Source: Flavobacterium hungaricum (GTDB lineage Bacteria > Bacteroidota > Bacteroidia > Flavobacteriales > Flavobacteriaceae). From it: a DNA stretch of 64,000 bases. Positions 26,209 to 35,135 of the stretch are shown piece by piece (the stretch's first letter is position 1; every line of letters starts with the position of its first letter). The notes below the pieces were generated by a model. The model did not search any database, was not told the origin of the DNA, and saw nothing but the letters and a program-made list of their open reading frames with translations. A program made the translations under genes and the position numbers. The stretch lies in the NCBI RefSeq assembly GCF_015182285.1, contig NZ_PRDM01000004.1:663121-727120 (forward strand). The letters are read 5' to 3'.

Positions 26209-27525
26209 CTAGTACTTGAGCCACTTATACAATTCTTTCCACGTTGGTTTTTTGCCGTACATTAAGATACCTACTCGGTAAATTTTTGCAGCGAACCAAA
26301 CCACAAGGAAAAACGTTGCAAACAATAATGATACCGAAATTGCAATTTGCCACCACGGCACTCCAAACGGAATACGCATCAGCATAACAATTGGTGATGT
26401 AAGCGGAATCATCGAGAATATAACCGCAACGCTTCCGTGCGGATCATTAACAACTGTAAAAAATCCGATATAGACGCTTAAAATAAGCGGCATTATGATT
26501 GGCAGTAAAAATTGCTGTGAATCGGTTTGATTGTCAACCGCCGCTCCAATTGCTGCGTAAAACGAACTGTACAAAAAGTAACCGCCTATAAAATAAACTA
26601 CAAAGCCAATGATGATACTCAAAATAGGCAGATTCCATAGTTCGGCTATATACATTTGTGCCGTTCCCGAAAGTTCTTGTTGCGCCGACTGCATCAGTTC
26701 TGGCGAAATTCTCGCTGTCGGTCCGACATTGACACCAAAAAATGCAGATGCGGCAAACATTAATCCCAAACCTATAATCGCCCAAATCATAAATTGAAGT
26801 ATGCCGGCAAGTGAAGTTCCTACAATTTTTCCGATCATTAAATCAAATGGTTTTACAGACGAAATAATGATTTCGATAATACGGTTTGTTTTTTCTTCAA
26901 TTACGCTTCGCATTACCATGTTTCCGTAAATGATAATAAACATCATAATCAGGTATCCAAACGCGCCGCCGATTCCGATTTTTATTTCGTTTAATCCCTT
27001 TAAACTTTCTTCTCCAGAAGCTTTGGCTAAATGAATATTCACAGCAGCCTGTGCTTTCTCTATGGCCAAAGTATCTAGTTTTGCTTTCTCTAAATTTATT
27101 TTAGTAATTTTTGAAGCAATAACGTCCTGCGTATTTTCGATAAAAGAAATACTCGGACTGTTATTAGAAATAAATTCAATTTTAGATTCCAGTTCTTTTT
27201 CCGAGTCCGTTTTAGGAATTACGAGTAACCCGCTAAAATTCTCTTTGGCAATACTGTCTTTTAAGGCACTGACACTGATCTCAGATAAATTAAGATATCG
27301 ATATTCGCCTCCTTTTTTATTCTCTTTCAAAAAGTCACTGGCAAATAAACCCGTTTCATCGTGAATTGCAATTCGTTTGGTTTCAGCTTTCATCGAACTT
27401 AAATATCCAATAAAAAAGGCCACCGCCACAAAAAGCAGCGGACTTAAAAAAGTCATGACCACAAAAGATTTATTACGAACCTTTGCGATAAACTCTCTTT
27501 TTATAATTAATGAAATAATATTCAT
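26209..27525 (-). CDS. ABC-2 type transporter permease (NatB-like)
   Basis: This 438-residue membrane protein has one N-terminal membrane helix, a large extracytoplasmic domain (about residues 45-175) and five or six helices in the C-terminal half. MRSVIEEKTNRIIEIIISSVKPFDLMIGKI is the signature of NatB-type permeases. It pairs with the ATPase encoded 30 bases upstream on the same strand. NatAB exports Na+ in Bacillus; here the substrate is not known. Confidence 0.9.
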   Translation of the reverse strand: MNIISLIIKREFIAKVRNKSFVVMTFLSPLLFVAVAFFIGYLSSMKAETKRIAIHDETGLFASDFLKENKKGGEYRYLNLSEISVSALKDSIAKENFSGLLVIPKTDSEKELESKIEFISNNSPSISFIENTQDVIASKITKINLEKAKLDTLAIEKAQAAVNIHLAKASGEESLKGLNEIKIGIGGAFGYLIMMFIIIYGNMVMRSVIEEKTNRIIEIIISSVKPFDLMIGKIVGTSLAGILQFMIWAIIGLGLMFAASAFFGVNVGPTARISPELMQSAQQELSGTAQMYIAELWNLPILSIIIGFVVYFIGGYFLYSSFYAAIGAAVDNQTDSQQFLLPIIMPLILSVYIGFFTVVNDPHGSVAVIFSMIPLTSPIVMLMRIPFGVPWWQIAISVSLLFATFFLVVWFAAKIYRVGILMYGKKPTWKELYKWLKY

Positions 27526-27555
27526 TTCTTTATTTTAGATTTTAGATTGTTGACT

Positions 27556-28485
27556 TTAGATTTTATTTTCGGTTACTGTCTGAATAAAAATATCATTGAT
27601 ACTCGGGATTTTCTCTACAAAATGGGTTACTTGCCCGCGTTGTGTCAGGATATTCAACAATTCATTTGGAGCAGCATTTCCGATTTGGATATTCAATTTC
27701 AAATCATCATTCAGTGATTTAAAATTAGCCGGCGAAACTGTAAACTTTTGGGTAATGTCAAACATTAAACCTTCGACATTATTGGTTAAAATTCCGACTT
27801 CAAAACTATTAGTTCTAAATTGTCGTTTTACATCCCCAACTTTCCCTTCAATTAATTTATTCGATTTATGAATCAATGAAATATGATCACAAAGTTCCTC
27901 AACACTTTCCATTCTATGAGTAGAAAAAATAATCGTTGATCCCTGCTCTTTTAAGGCTAAGATCTCGTCTTTGATCACATTGGCGTTTACAGGATCAAAA
28001 CCGGAAAAGGGTTCGTCTAAAATCAGTAATTTAGGTTTATGCAGCACGCAGACCACAAACTGAATTTTCTGCGCCATTCCTTTAGAAAGTTCCTGAATTT
28101 TCTTGTTCCACCAGCCCTGAATTCCTAGACGGTCAAACCAATAATCGAGTTGTTTTTTGGCTTCGGCTTTAGAAAGTCCTTTCATCTGCGCGAGATACAA
28201 ACACTGTTCCCCAACTTTCATGGTACTGTATAACCCTCTTTCTTCTGGCAGATATCCGATAGTCTGTACATGTTTGGGCTGCAGTTTTTCTCCATCCAAA
28301 ATTACTTCACCGCTATCCGGCATTGTAATTTGGTTGATGATTCTAATAAGGGAAGTTTTTCCAGCTCCATTTGGACCTAAAAGCCCATAAATGCTCCCTT
28401 TTGGCACATTTAATGAAACTTCGTTAAGCGCTACATAATCACCGTATTTTTTTACGACTTTATGTACTTCTAATAAGTTGCTCAT
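27556..28485 (-). CDS. ABC transporter ATP-binding protein (NatA-like)
   Basis: The 309-residue ATPase has Walker A GPNGAGKTS, the Q-loop in YLPEERGLY, the signature LSKGMAQKI (LSxGx form) and Walker B LLILDEPFSG, with His in the H-loop FSTHRMESVEE. A C-terminal extension of about 80 residues follows the nucleotide-binding domain. It is the first gene of a two-gene unit with the permease and starts after the dnaJ terminator. Confidence 0.92.
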   Translation of the reverse strand: MSNLLEVHKVVKKYGDYVALNEVSLNVPKGSIYGLLGPNGAGKTSLIRIINQITMPDSGEVILDGEKLQPKHVQTIGYLPEERGLYSTMKVGEQCLYLAQMKGLSKAEAKKQLDYWFDRLGIQGWWNKKIQELSKGMAQKIQFVVCVLHKPKLLILDEPFSGFDPVNANVIKDEILALKEQGSTIIFSTHRMESVEELCDHISLIHKSNKLIEGKVGDVKRQFRTNSFEVGILTNNVEGLMFDITQKFTVSPANFKSLNDDLKLNIQIGNAAPNELLNILTQRGQVTHFVEKIPSINDIFIQTVTENKI

Positions 28486-28580
28486 GTATTTTTATCGATT
28501 TTCTATGTCAAATTGACCTTTGCGCACAGCGCGGATGTAAAAATAATTAATTCAATGCTATTCTAAGTATGAATAAGCAA

Positions 28581-28616
28581 AAAACCCATCCTAAAATTTA
28601 CATTAGAATGGGTTTT
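28581..28616 (-). terminator. Terminator after dnaJ
   Basis: AAAACCCATCCTAA at 28581-28594 pairs with 28603-28616 with one G-T-type mismatch. On the minus strand it ends in a T run, so it closes the grpE-dnaJ unit and separates it from the ABC transporter genes. Confidence 0.85.
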
Positions 28617-28649
28617 CATTTTTATTTAAACATTTCAAAAAAGTTCCAG

Positions 28650-29759
28650 TTATGAAAACATGTCTTTTACTTTTTCAAAAAATGATTTTTCTGATTTTTC
28701 TGGACTTGGAACAAAATGCTCATCATTTAAAGCATTTTCAAAAAATTGTTTTTGTTCTTTGTTCAAAGTTTTTGGAGTCCAAACATTTACGTGAACTAAT
28801 AAATCACCACTTCCGTAACCATTTAAACTTGGAATTCCTTTTCCTTTTAATCTTAAGATTTTTCCAGACTGAATTCCTTCTTCCAGTTTGATACGAACTT
28901 TTCCGTTGATCGCATCAATATCTTTAGAAACTCCTAAAACAGCTTCAGGAAAACTGATGTACAAATCAAAGTGAACATTTTCTCCTTCACGTTTCAAAAA
29001 CTCGTGTTCAATTTCTTCGATCGCCACAATTAAATCTCCAGGAATACTGTTTCCTGGCGCATCATTTCCTTTGTTAGAAACTTTTAACTGCATTCCGTCA
29101 GCAACACCAGCAGGAATTTTGATTGATACCGTTTCGTCTTCCTGTACCATTCCTTGTGCATCTGCTTCAGAAGGTCTTTTATCTAAAATCTGTCCAGAAC
29201 CACCACAAGTCGGACAAGTTGACGCAGACTGCATTCTTCCCAAAATAGTATTGGTTACACGCATTACCTGCCCTTGACCGTTACAAGTCGTACAGGTTTT
29301 GTAGGTTACGCCTTTGGCCTGAACTTTACGTTTTACTTTAACTTTTTTCTCTACACCATTTGCAATTTCTTCCAAAGTCAATTTTACTTTAATTCGAAGA
29401 TTGCTTCCTTTTGCACGACGAGGGCCTCCGCCTCCGCCTCCGAAACCACCAAATCCGCCTCCAAAAATATCACCAAACTGGCTGAAAATGTCATCCATAT
29501 TCATACCGCCGTGACCACCGCCAAATCCGCCAGAACCATCAAATGCCTGATGTCCGTATTGATCGTATTTAGCTTTCTTTTGCGGATCGCTTAAAACTTC
29601 ATAAGCTTCTGCTGCCAATTTGAAGTTTTCTTCTGCCTCTTTGTCGCCTGGATTTTTATCAGGGTGATATTTCAGCGCACTTTTTCTATACGCTTTTTTA
29701 ATTTCAGCAGCATCAGCATTCTTTGAAATGCCAAGTATTTCGTAAAAATCTTTTTTCAT
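28650..29759 (-). CDS. dnaJ: Chaperone DnaJ lacking zinc centre I
   Basis: DnaJ delivers unfolded proteins to DnaK and stimulates its ATPase. The 369-residue protein has a J domain with HPD at 32-34, a Gly/Phe-rich segment (about 74-114) and C-terminal substrate-binding domains. Only two CxxCxGxG motifs are present, at C156/C159 and C182/C185, where canonical DnaJ has four. By position these are motifs II and III, which bind zinc together; motifs I and IV are replaced by KVQAKGVTY and RPSEADAQG. It is downstream of grpE by 61 bases. Confidence 0.95.
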   Translation of the reverse strand: MKKDFYEILGISKNADAAEIKKAYRKSALKYHPDKNPGDKEAEENFKLAAEAYEVLSDPQKKAKYDQYGHQAFDGSGGFGGGHGGMNMDDIFSQFGDIFGGGFGGFGGGGGGPRRAKGSNLRIKVKLTLEEIANGVEKKVKVKRKVQAKGVTYKTCTTCNGQGQVMRVTNTILGRMQSASTCPTCGGSGQILDKRPSEADAQGMVQEDETVSIKIPAGVADGMQLKVSNKGNDAPGNSIPGDLIVAIEEIEHEFLKREGENVHFDLYISFPEAVLGVSKDIDAINGKVRIKLEEGIQSGKILRLKGKGIPSLNGYGSGDLLVHVNVWTPKTLNKEQKQFFENALNDEHFVPSPEKSEKSFFEKVKDMFS

Positions 29760-29820
29760 AATTTAGGTTAATTCCAAATTTTAAAATTCCAAAAAAGCAA
29801 TTGAAATTTTTACTTGCCTT

Positions 29821-30399
29821 TTAGTTTCCAGTTACAACTTTAGGATAACGAATAATTTTATCACCTAATTTGTATCCTTTTTCAATCACATCAACGATTT
29901 TACCTTTCAATTTATCTGAAGGCGCAGGGATTTGTGTAATTGCTTCAGCAAAATCAGCATCAAAAGCATCACCAGCTTTTACGTCAACTTGCTCCAAACC
30001 TTTAGCCATTAAAGTGCTTTTTAGTTTTTCGTGAATTAACTCAACGCCTTTTTTCAAATTTTCATCGTCAGATTTATTGATTTCTACAGCAGCTCTGTCA
30101 AAATCATCTAAAACAGGAAGCATTGCTAACAAAACTTCTTGATTGGCTGTTTTAAATAAATCGATACGTTCTTTCGAAGTTCTTTTTTTGTAATTTTCGA
30201 ATTCGGCAAATAATCTTAAAAACTTGTCTTTTTCTTTGGCTAAGTCTTGTGCTAATTGCTCTTCAACACTTAATTCTTCAACAATTAATTGCTCTCCATT
30301 GGCGTTATTCTCTAACGTTACATCGTCTAATTCTTGATCGAATTCTGTATTTTCCGTAGTCATATTACTTTTATTTTTAAAAATATTTTTAAACTTCAT
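29821..30399 (-). CDS. grpE: Nucleotide exchange factor GrpE
   Basis: GrpE releases ADP from DnaK. From ATG 30399 (MKFKNIFKN) it has 192 residues: an acidic disordered N-terminus, a long coiled coil (about 55-100) and the C-terminal beta domain ending KIIRYPKVVTGN. The open frame extends to 30453, but a perfect -7 box at 30422-30429 lies inside that extension, so the shorter start is better; MTTENTE twelve codons later is also possible. It forms an operon with dnaJ. dnaK is not in the window. Confidence 0.93.
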   Translation of the reverse strand: MKFKNIFKNKSNMTTENTEFDQELDDVTLENNANGEQLIVEELSVEEQLAQDLAKEKDKFLRLFAEFENYKKRTSKERIDLFKTANQEVLLAMLPVLDDFDRAAVEINKSDDENLKKGVELIHEKLKSTLMAKGLEQVDVKAGDAFDADFAEAITQIPAPSDKLKGKIVDVIEKGYKLGDKIIRYPKVVTGN

Positions 30400-30421
30400 T
30401 TTTATTCTTTCTTTTGGATTG

Positions 30422-30429
30422 CAAAAGTA
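30422..30429 (-). promoter_or_regulatory. -7 box of the grpE-dnaJ operon
   Basis: The minus strand reads TACTTTTG, a perfect box, 23 bases before ATG 30399, with a TTGACA-like word about 20 bases further upstream. No CIRCE-like inverted repeat is seen next to it. Confidence 0.6.
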
Positions 30430-30651
30430 CTGCCAAATGTAATAAAATGTCAAATTGTCACTTTATTAAAAATGAGCGAATTAAAATTTATTTTTACGTC
30501 TGAAAAATTTAGTATAATTTTAAGACTATTACGTTTTAGTTTACTGTAAATTTGAAGTCAAACAACAACTAAATCATTATCATCTAAAATTGAATTTAAG
30601 GGTTAGCCTCAGGCTATAAAAATAATTATTAATTCAAGTTTACCTTATATT

Positions 30652-30690
30652 AAAAAAAGCTTCGCCAGAAATTCAGACGAAGCTTTTTTT
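30652..30690 (-). terminator. Second terminator-like hairpin downstream of tRNA-Trp
   Basis: AAAAAAAGCTTCG at 30652-30664 pairs with CGAAGCTTTTTTT at 30678-30690. With A and T runs on either side it could function on both strands; the nearest gene it could serve is tRNA-Trp. Confidence 0.7.
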
Positions 30691-30760
30691 TATGTCTTTT
30701 TTTTTTAAAATTACCGCAAAGAACGCAACGTTTTTTCTCCTTAACCTTTTATAAAAAACA

Positions 30761-30800
30761 AAGTTCGAAAAGCTTTGTATTGATTTAGCTTTGCGAACTT
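30761..30800 (-). terminator. First terminator-like hairpin downstream of tRNA-Trp
   Basis: AAGTTCGAAAAGCT at 30761-30774 pairs with 30787-30800 with one mismatch. On the minus strand it is followed by TTTTTTAT. It lies 31 bases after the tRNA 3' end. Confidence 0.65.
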
Positions 30801-30830
30801 CTTTTTTTGTATTCTTAAATAAAAATAGTG

Positions 30831-30901
30831 CACGGGCGGAGGGATTCGAACCCCCATCAACGGTTTTGGAGACCGCTATTCTACCCTTGAACTACGCCCG
30901 T
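30831..30901 (-). tRNA. tRNA-Trp (anticodon CCA)
   Basis: The minus strand folds as a cloverleaf: acceptor ACGGGCG paired with CGCCCGT, D arm GTTC, anticodon loop TCTCCAAAA with CCA, and T arm GGGTTCGAATC. The discriminator is G. The 3' CCA is not encoded. It stands alone rather than in a tRNA cluster. Confidence 0.95.
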
Positions 30902-31133
30902 AACTTAAGGTTGGCAAATTAAAAGTTTTTTTTCTTCTCTGGCAACTATTTTATGCAGAGATTTTAAAAGAAAACCCTTTAAATCTGCGGAATCTTAAAC
31001 AAAAAGCTTTGCTTCAAATAGTTACCTACACTTTTTTGTTTCACGCAGATTTAATAAAGATTTTTGTAATATATATGAGAAATAGAAACCCAAATAATCC
31101 TTTTAATCTGTGGCAAAACACTTTACCATTCAA

Positions 31134-32561
31134 TTATGCTAACAAAGCATTTTTCAATCCTTCGAAATCAACTGTAACCTGTTCGCCAGAAACCAGATTT
31201 TTAAGTGCATAAGAATTAGACGCAATTTCCTGATCCCCTGCAATAACTGCAAACGGAATCAATCGTTTATCTGCATATTGAAATTGTTTACCCAGTTTTA
31301 CATTATCGGGATACAATTCTACTTTTATATTTTCTGCTCTTAATTTCTGAATTGCTTTTGACGCGTACAAAGCTTCTTTATCTCCATAGTTTAAAAACAA
31401 TGCTTTAGAAGTTGCCGCAACTGTTTCAGGAAATAACTGTAATTCTTCAAGAACCAAATAAATTCTATCCAACCCGAAAGAGATTCCGACACCACTCATA
31501 TTTTTCAATCCAAAAATACCCGTCAAATCGTCGTATCTGCCACCGCCTCCAATAGAACCCATTGCAACCGTTTTTGGCGCTGCCACTTCAAAAATAGCTC
31601 CTGTATAATAATTTAATCCGCGTGCCAGAGTAACATCTAAATCTAAAGTCGCTGTTGACAAACCTAGAGTTGCCACATTGTCACATATAAATTTAAGCTC
31701 TTCCACACCTTTCATTCCTTCTTCTGATGAAGCTAACATGTTTGAAAGCTGTTCGATTTTATCTGCAAAGGTTCCAGAGAAACTAAAAAGCGGCTGTACT
31801 TTTACCAAAGCACTTTCAGCAATACCTTTTTCGATCATTTCTTTTTTAACGCCGTCTTCACCGATTTTATCCAGTTTATCCAGCGCCACTGTAAAATCAA
31901 TTAATTTATCTGAAGCTCCGATTACTTCTGCAATTCCAGATAAAATTTTACGGTTGTTGATTTTAATAGTTACGCCTTCTAAACCTAAAGAGGTAAAAAC
32001 AGTATCGTACAACTGTACCAATTCTACTTCCTGCCATAATGACTTTGAACCTACAACATCGGCATCGCACTGAAAAAATTCTCTAAAACGTCCTTTTTGC
32101 GGATTATCTGCCCTCCAAACCGGTTGAATTTGATATCTTTTAAAAGGAAATTCAATTTCGCTTTGGTGCTGTACAACGTATCTTGCAAACGGAACTGTCA
32201 AATCGTAACGCAATGCTTTTTCAGAAATTTTTCCTGTAAATTGATTCAGTTCAATTCTTTGTTCTAAAGTGATCTTATCAGCAGGATATAATTGTAATTC
32301 TGCGATTGATTCTGGTAATTCGATTTTTTTGCTATCGTAGAAAAAATTACCTGAATTCAATATTTTAAAAATCAAACGATCTCCTTCTTCACCATATTTC
32401 CCCATCAAAGTATCTGAATTTTCAAACGAAGGTGTTTCGATTGGCTGAAAACCGAATTTCTCAAAATTACTTTTTATGGTTTGAATAATATATTGACGTT
32501 TTGACACCTCTGCTGGTGAAAAATCTCTAGTCCCTTTTGGTATTCTTGGTTTTGAAGCCAT
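31134..32561 (-). CDS. hisS: Histidine--tRNA ligase
   Basis: The 475-residue class II synthetase charges tRNA-His. It shows motif 1 with PIETPSFE, motif 2 with FREFFQCDADVVG, the histidine-A signature in LARGLNYYTG and the ATP-binding GGGGRYDDL and GVGISFGLDRI. The C-terminal anticodon-binding domain (about 385-475) is present. Length is slightly above the Gram-negative average but normal for the phylum. No promoter is obvious; a TTTAGATT-rich spacer precedes it. Confidence 0.96.
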   Translation of the reverse strand: MASKPRIPKGTRDFSPAEVSKRQYIIQTIKSNFEKFGFQPIETPSFENSDTLMGKYGEEGDRLIFKILNSGNFFYDSKKIELPESIAELQLYPADKITLEQRIELNQFTGKISEKALRYDLTVPFARYVVQHQSEIEFPFKRYQIQPVWRADNPQKGRFREFFQCDADVVGSKSLWQEVELVQLYDTVFTSLGLEGVTIKINNRKILSGIAEVIGASDKLIDFTVALDKLDKIGEDGVKKEMIEKGIAESALVKVQPLFSFSGTFADKIEQLSNMLASSEEGMKGVEELKFICDNVATLGLSTATLDLDVTLARGLNYYTGAIFEVAAPKTVAMGSIGGGGRYDDLTGIFGLKNMSGVGISFGLDRIYLVLEELQLFPETVAATSKALFLNYGDKEALYASKAIQKLRAENIKVELYPDNVKLGKQFQYADKRLIPFAVIAGDQEIASNSYALKNLVSGEQVTVDFEGLKNALLA

Positions 32562-32741
32562 CTTTTTTATTTTAGATTTCTGATTTTAGATTTTAGATTT
32601 CCTGTAAATTCTAATTTCTAAAAACACTTTGACATTACTTATTTTATTTTTTGATTTTCTGCGAATGCTAAATCGCCTGCAAATATCTTACTTTTTAAAA
32701 TAAATAGTAACACTTGGAAAACAAACTTGTAACAAAAAACG

Positions 32742-32749
32742 TATTTTCG
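32742..32749 (+). promoter_or_regulatory. Possible -7 box for the 32763 permease
   Basis: TATTTTCG matches TAnnTTTG at seven of eight positions, ending 14 bases before ATG 32763. The leader would be very short. Confidence 0.35.
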
Positions 32750-32762
32750 TGACAAATTGGTC

Positions 32763-34007
32763 ATGATGCTAAAATTATTTAAAGAAAATATCCGAATTGC
32801 TTTTGGTTCTATCAAAACCCAATTGCTGCGCACTATTCTTACGGTTTTAATTATTGCAATTGGGATTACGGCTTTGGTCGGAATCTTAACGGTTGTTTCG
32901 GCTCTTGACAATACTATTTCGAACGATTTTGCTTCGATGGGAGCCAATACCTTTAACATTAATCAATACGAAAATAAAATCCGAAATCGTGGTGGAAACG
33001 AGCGGGAAGTAATTAATCCAATTATTTCGTATCCAGAAGCCGTGGCTTTCAAGACTAAATACAAATATCCTTTTACCGAGACTTCTCTTTCGTTTACAGC
33101 GACTTCAACAGCTGAAGTTAAATATTTAGGTCAAAAAACAGATCCTGAAATTAAAGTTGTTGGTGTAGACGAACATTTTATTACCAACTCAGGTTTAGAA
33201 ACCAGTTTAGGAAGAAGCTTTAACCAATTTGACATCGATAACAATACCTATTCCTGCATCGTTGGTTCTGATTTTGAAAAAGGACTTTTAAAAGATGTCA
33301 ATCCAATTGACAAAATAATTTCGATTCGCGGTGCACGTTTTAAAGTAATCGGGGTTTTAAAAGAAAAAGGATCAACATTTGGAAACAGTCAGGATTTAAG
33401 GGTTTTAATTCCGATTCAGGTAGCGAGATCTTTATTTACCGCACCCAACATCAATTATACTGTCAGCGTTATGGTTTCAAAAAAAGAAGTTTTAGACCAA
33501 GCGATTGACAATGCAACCAGCACCATGCGAAGAGTACGCAAATTAAGCCCTGTTCGTGATAATAATTTTGGTGTGGTGCGAAGTGATGACTTGATCAACC
33601 GTATTCTTGGAATTACACAATATTTAAGCTGGGCAGCCTGGATTATTTCTGTAATTACCATTTTAGGATCTTCTATTGCACTAATGAATATCATGATTGT
33701 GTCGGTAACAGAACGTACCCGCGAAATTGGTGTTAGAAAAGCTTTAGGAGCCAAAAGATCAACTGTTGCTTTTCAATTTTTTATCGAGACTTTACTAATA
33801 GGACAAATTGGAGGTTTGATCGGAATTTTACTGGGGATTTTACTTGGTTTTGCCATTGCAACTGCCATGAGTTTTGTTTTTGTAATTCCGTGGATGGCTA
33901 TTCTAGCAGCCTTTGCAACTAGTTTTTGTGTCGCCTTGGTTTCAGGTCTATACCCCGCAATCAAAGCATCGAAGTTAGATCCAATCGAGGCTTTGCGATA
34001 TGAGTAA
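32763..34007 (+). CDS. MacB/FtsX-type ABC transporter permease
   Basis: From ATG 32763 (MMLKLFKENIRIAFGSIKTQLLRTILT) the protein has 414 residues: an N-terminal helix, a large periplasmic MacB-PCD-like domain (about 45-270) and three C-terminal helices with ERTREIGVRKALGAKRS. MacB-type permeases work with a separate ATPase in mechanotransmission or lipoprotein/peptide export. No ATPase gene is adjacent, so the partner is encoded elsewhere. TTG 32757 and ATG 32766 are alternative starts. Confidence 0.9.
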   Translation: MMLKLFKENIRIAFGSIKTQLLRTILTVLIIAIGITALVGILTVVSALDNTISNDFASMGANTFNINQYENKIRNRGGNEREVINPIISYPEAVAFKTKYKYPFTETSLSFTATSTAEVKYLGQKTDPEIKVVGVDEHFITNSGLETSLGRSFNQFDIDNNTYSCIVGSDFEKGLLKDVNPIDKIISIRGARFKVIGVLKEKGSTFGNSQDLRVLIPIQVARSLFTAPNINYTVSVMVSKKEVLDQAIDNATSTMRRVRKLSPVRDNNFGVVRSDDLINRILGITQYLSWAAWIISVITILGSSIALMNIMIVSVTERTREIGVRKALGAKRSTVAFQFFIETLLIGQIGGLIGILLGILLGFAIATAMSFVFVIPWMAILAAFATSFCVALVSGLYPAIKASKLDPIEALRYE

Positions 34008-34009
34008 TT

Positions 34010-34249
34010 TTTAAGTGGTCAGTTTTTTTTAGTGATCAGTATACTATAGTGATCAGTACAATATTTTAGGACTGAATACTAAATACCTGAACACTTAATA
34101 CTAAATTATAGTGATCAGTACAATATTTAGAACTGAATACTAAATACCTGAACACTGAATACTAAAAACCCTAGCACTGAATACTAAAAAACCTGAACAC
34201 TGAATACTAAATACCTGAGTACTAAAAAACCTGAACACTGAATACTAAA
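34010..34249. repeat. Degenerate tandem repeat array, CTGAACACTGAATACTAAA words
   Basis: The region opens with two 61-62-base direct repeats (34045-34106 and 34107-34167, both starting TATAGTGATCAGTACAATAT) and then decays into shorter units of about 20 bases such as ACCTGAACACTGAATACTAA. The last unit runs into the final codons of prmC. It lies between convergent genes. Confidence 0.85.
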
Positions 34250-35099
34250 TTCTACACGAAACCATACGGTCATTATCGTAAATATCTTTACGGATTTCAA
34301 CCTCTTTAAAATTCATGTTTTCCAACAAATCGACCGTTTCTTTCCCTAAGTACTGATTGATTTCAAAGTATAATTTACCGTTGTCACTCAAATTTTTTTG
34401 TCCTAAAGAAGCAATCTGCCTGTAAAAAACCAATGCGTCATCATCTTCTACAAAAAGTGCCAGATGCGGTTCATAATCCAAAACATTCTTTTTGATTTCT
34501 TGTTTTTCTAAATTACGCACATAAGGCGGATTAGAAACAATTATATCATAATCGGATTTAAGGATTTCTAATTCTAAGATATTTTTAAGCATAAAAACAA
34601 CTTCAACATTATTATTGGCAGCATTTCTTTTAGCCGTTTCAATTGCTTTTTTAGAAACATCAATCGCATAAACAGCTGCGTTAGGCAGGTTTTTTGCCAG
34701 AGAAACAGCAATACAGCCGCTTCCTGTCCCGATATCCAGAATTTTTATTTTTTTAGATTTAGAAACAGCGGCATTTTCATTAATAATCCATTCTACCAAT
34801 TCTTCTGTTTCGGGTCTCGGAATCAAAACATTTTCGTTGACTTCAAAATCTAAACCGTAAAAACTAGTTTTACCCAATAAATATTGAATCGGAACTTCGT
34901 TTTTCAACTGCTTTAACAACCCATTCCAAATCACAAAATCATCCTCATTAAAAGTCAATTCATGATTCAGGGCTAAATCTATTTGACGTAGTTTATATTT
35001 ATCCTCAAGTATTAAATAAAAAAAACTTTCTGCTTCATACGCATCGTAAAAAGGAGCTAATTCTTTAATAAACTGAGTACGGTATTGTTTAATTTTCAT
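34245..35099 (-). CDS. prmC: Peptide chain release factor N5-glutamine methyltransferase
   Basis: PrmC methylates the GGQ glutamine of release factors. The 284-residue protein has a helical N-terminal domain, the SAM motif ILDIGTGSGCIA and the catalytic NPPY in IVSNPPYVRN. Length is normal. The stop codon lies inside the last unit of the adjacent tandem repeat. The gene is last in a minus-strand row with a lipoprotein and a GNAT gene. Confidence 0.94.
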   Translation of the reverse strand: MKIKQYRTQFIKELAPFYDAYEAESFFYLILEDKYKLRQIDLALNHELTFNEDDFVIWNGLLKQLKNEVPIQYLLGKTSFYGLDFEVNENVLIPRPETEELVEWIINENAAVSKSKKIKILDIGTGSGCIAVSLAKNLPNAAVYAIDVSKKAIETAKRNAANNNVEVVFMLKNILELEILKSDYDIIVSNPPYVRNLEKQEIKKNVLDYEPHLALFVEDDDALVFYRQIASLGQKNLSDNGKLYFEINQYLGKETVDLLENMNFKEVEIRKDIYDNDRMVSCRI

Positions 35100-35135
35100 T
35101 TTATATATCTATTACTTAGATAGTAATTTAATTTA

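Larger units (their letters stand above)
30430..30830. other. Spacer between grpE and tRNA-Trp
   Basis: Apart from the grpE -33 region and two hairpins (30652-30690 and 30761-30800), I see no gene or RNA in this 400-base stretch. Confidence 0.6.

Noticed and set aside
31009..31212. 67-codon open frame
   Set aside because: It overlaps the 3' end of hisS, lacks a leader and has no ordered hydrophobic pattern.
34010..34249. Possible CRISPR array
   Set aside because: Units are about 20 or 62 bases, degenerate and directly abutting, without unique spacers between constant repeats, and no cas genes are nearby.
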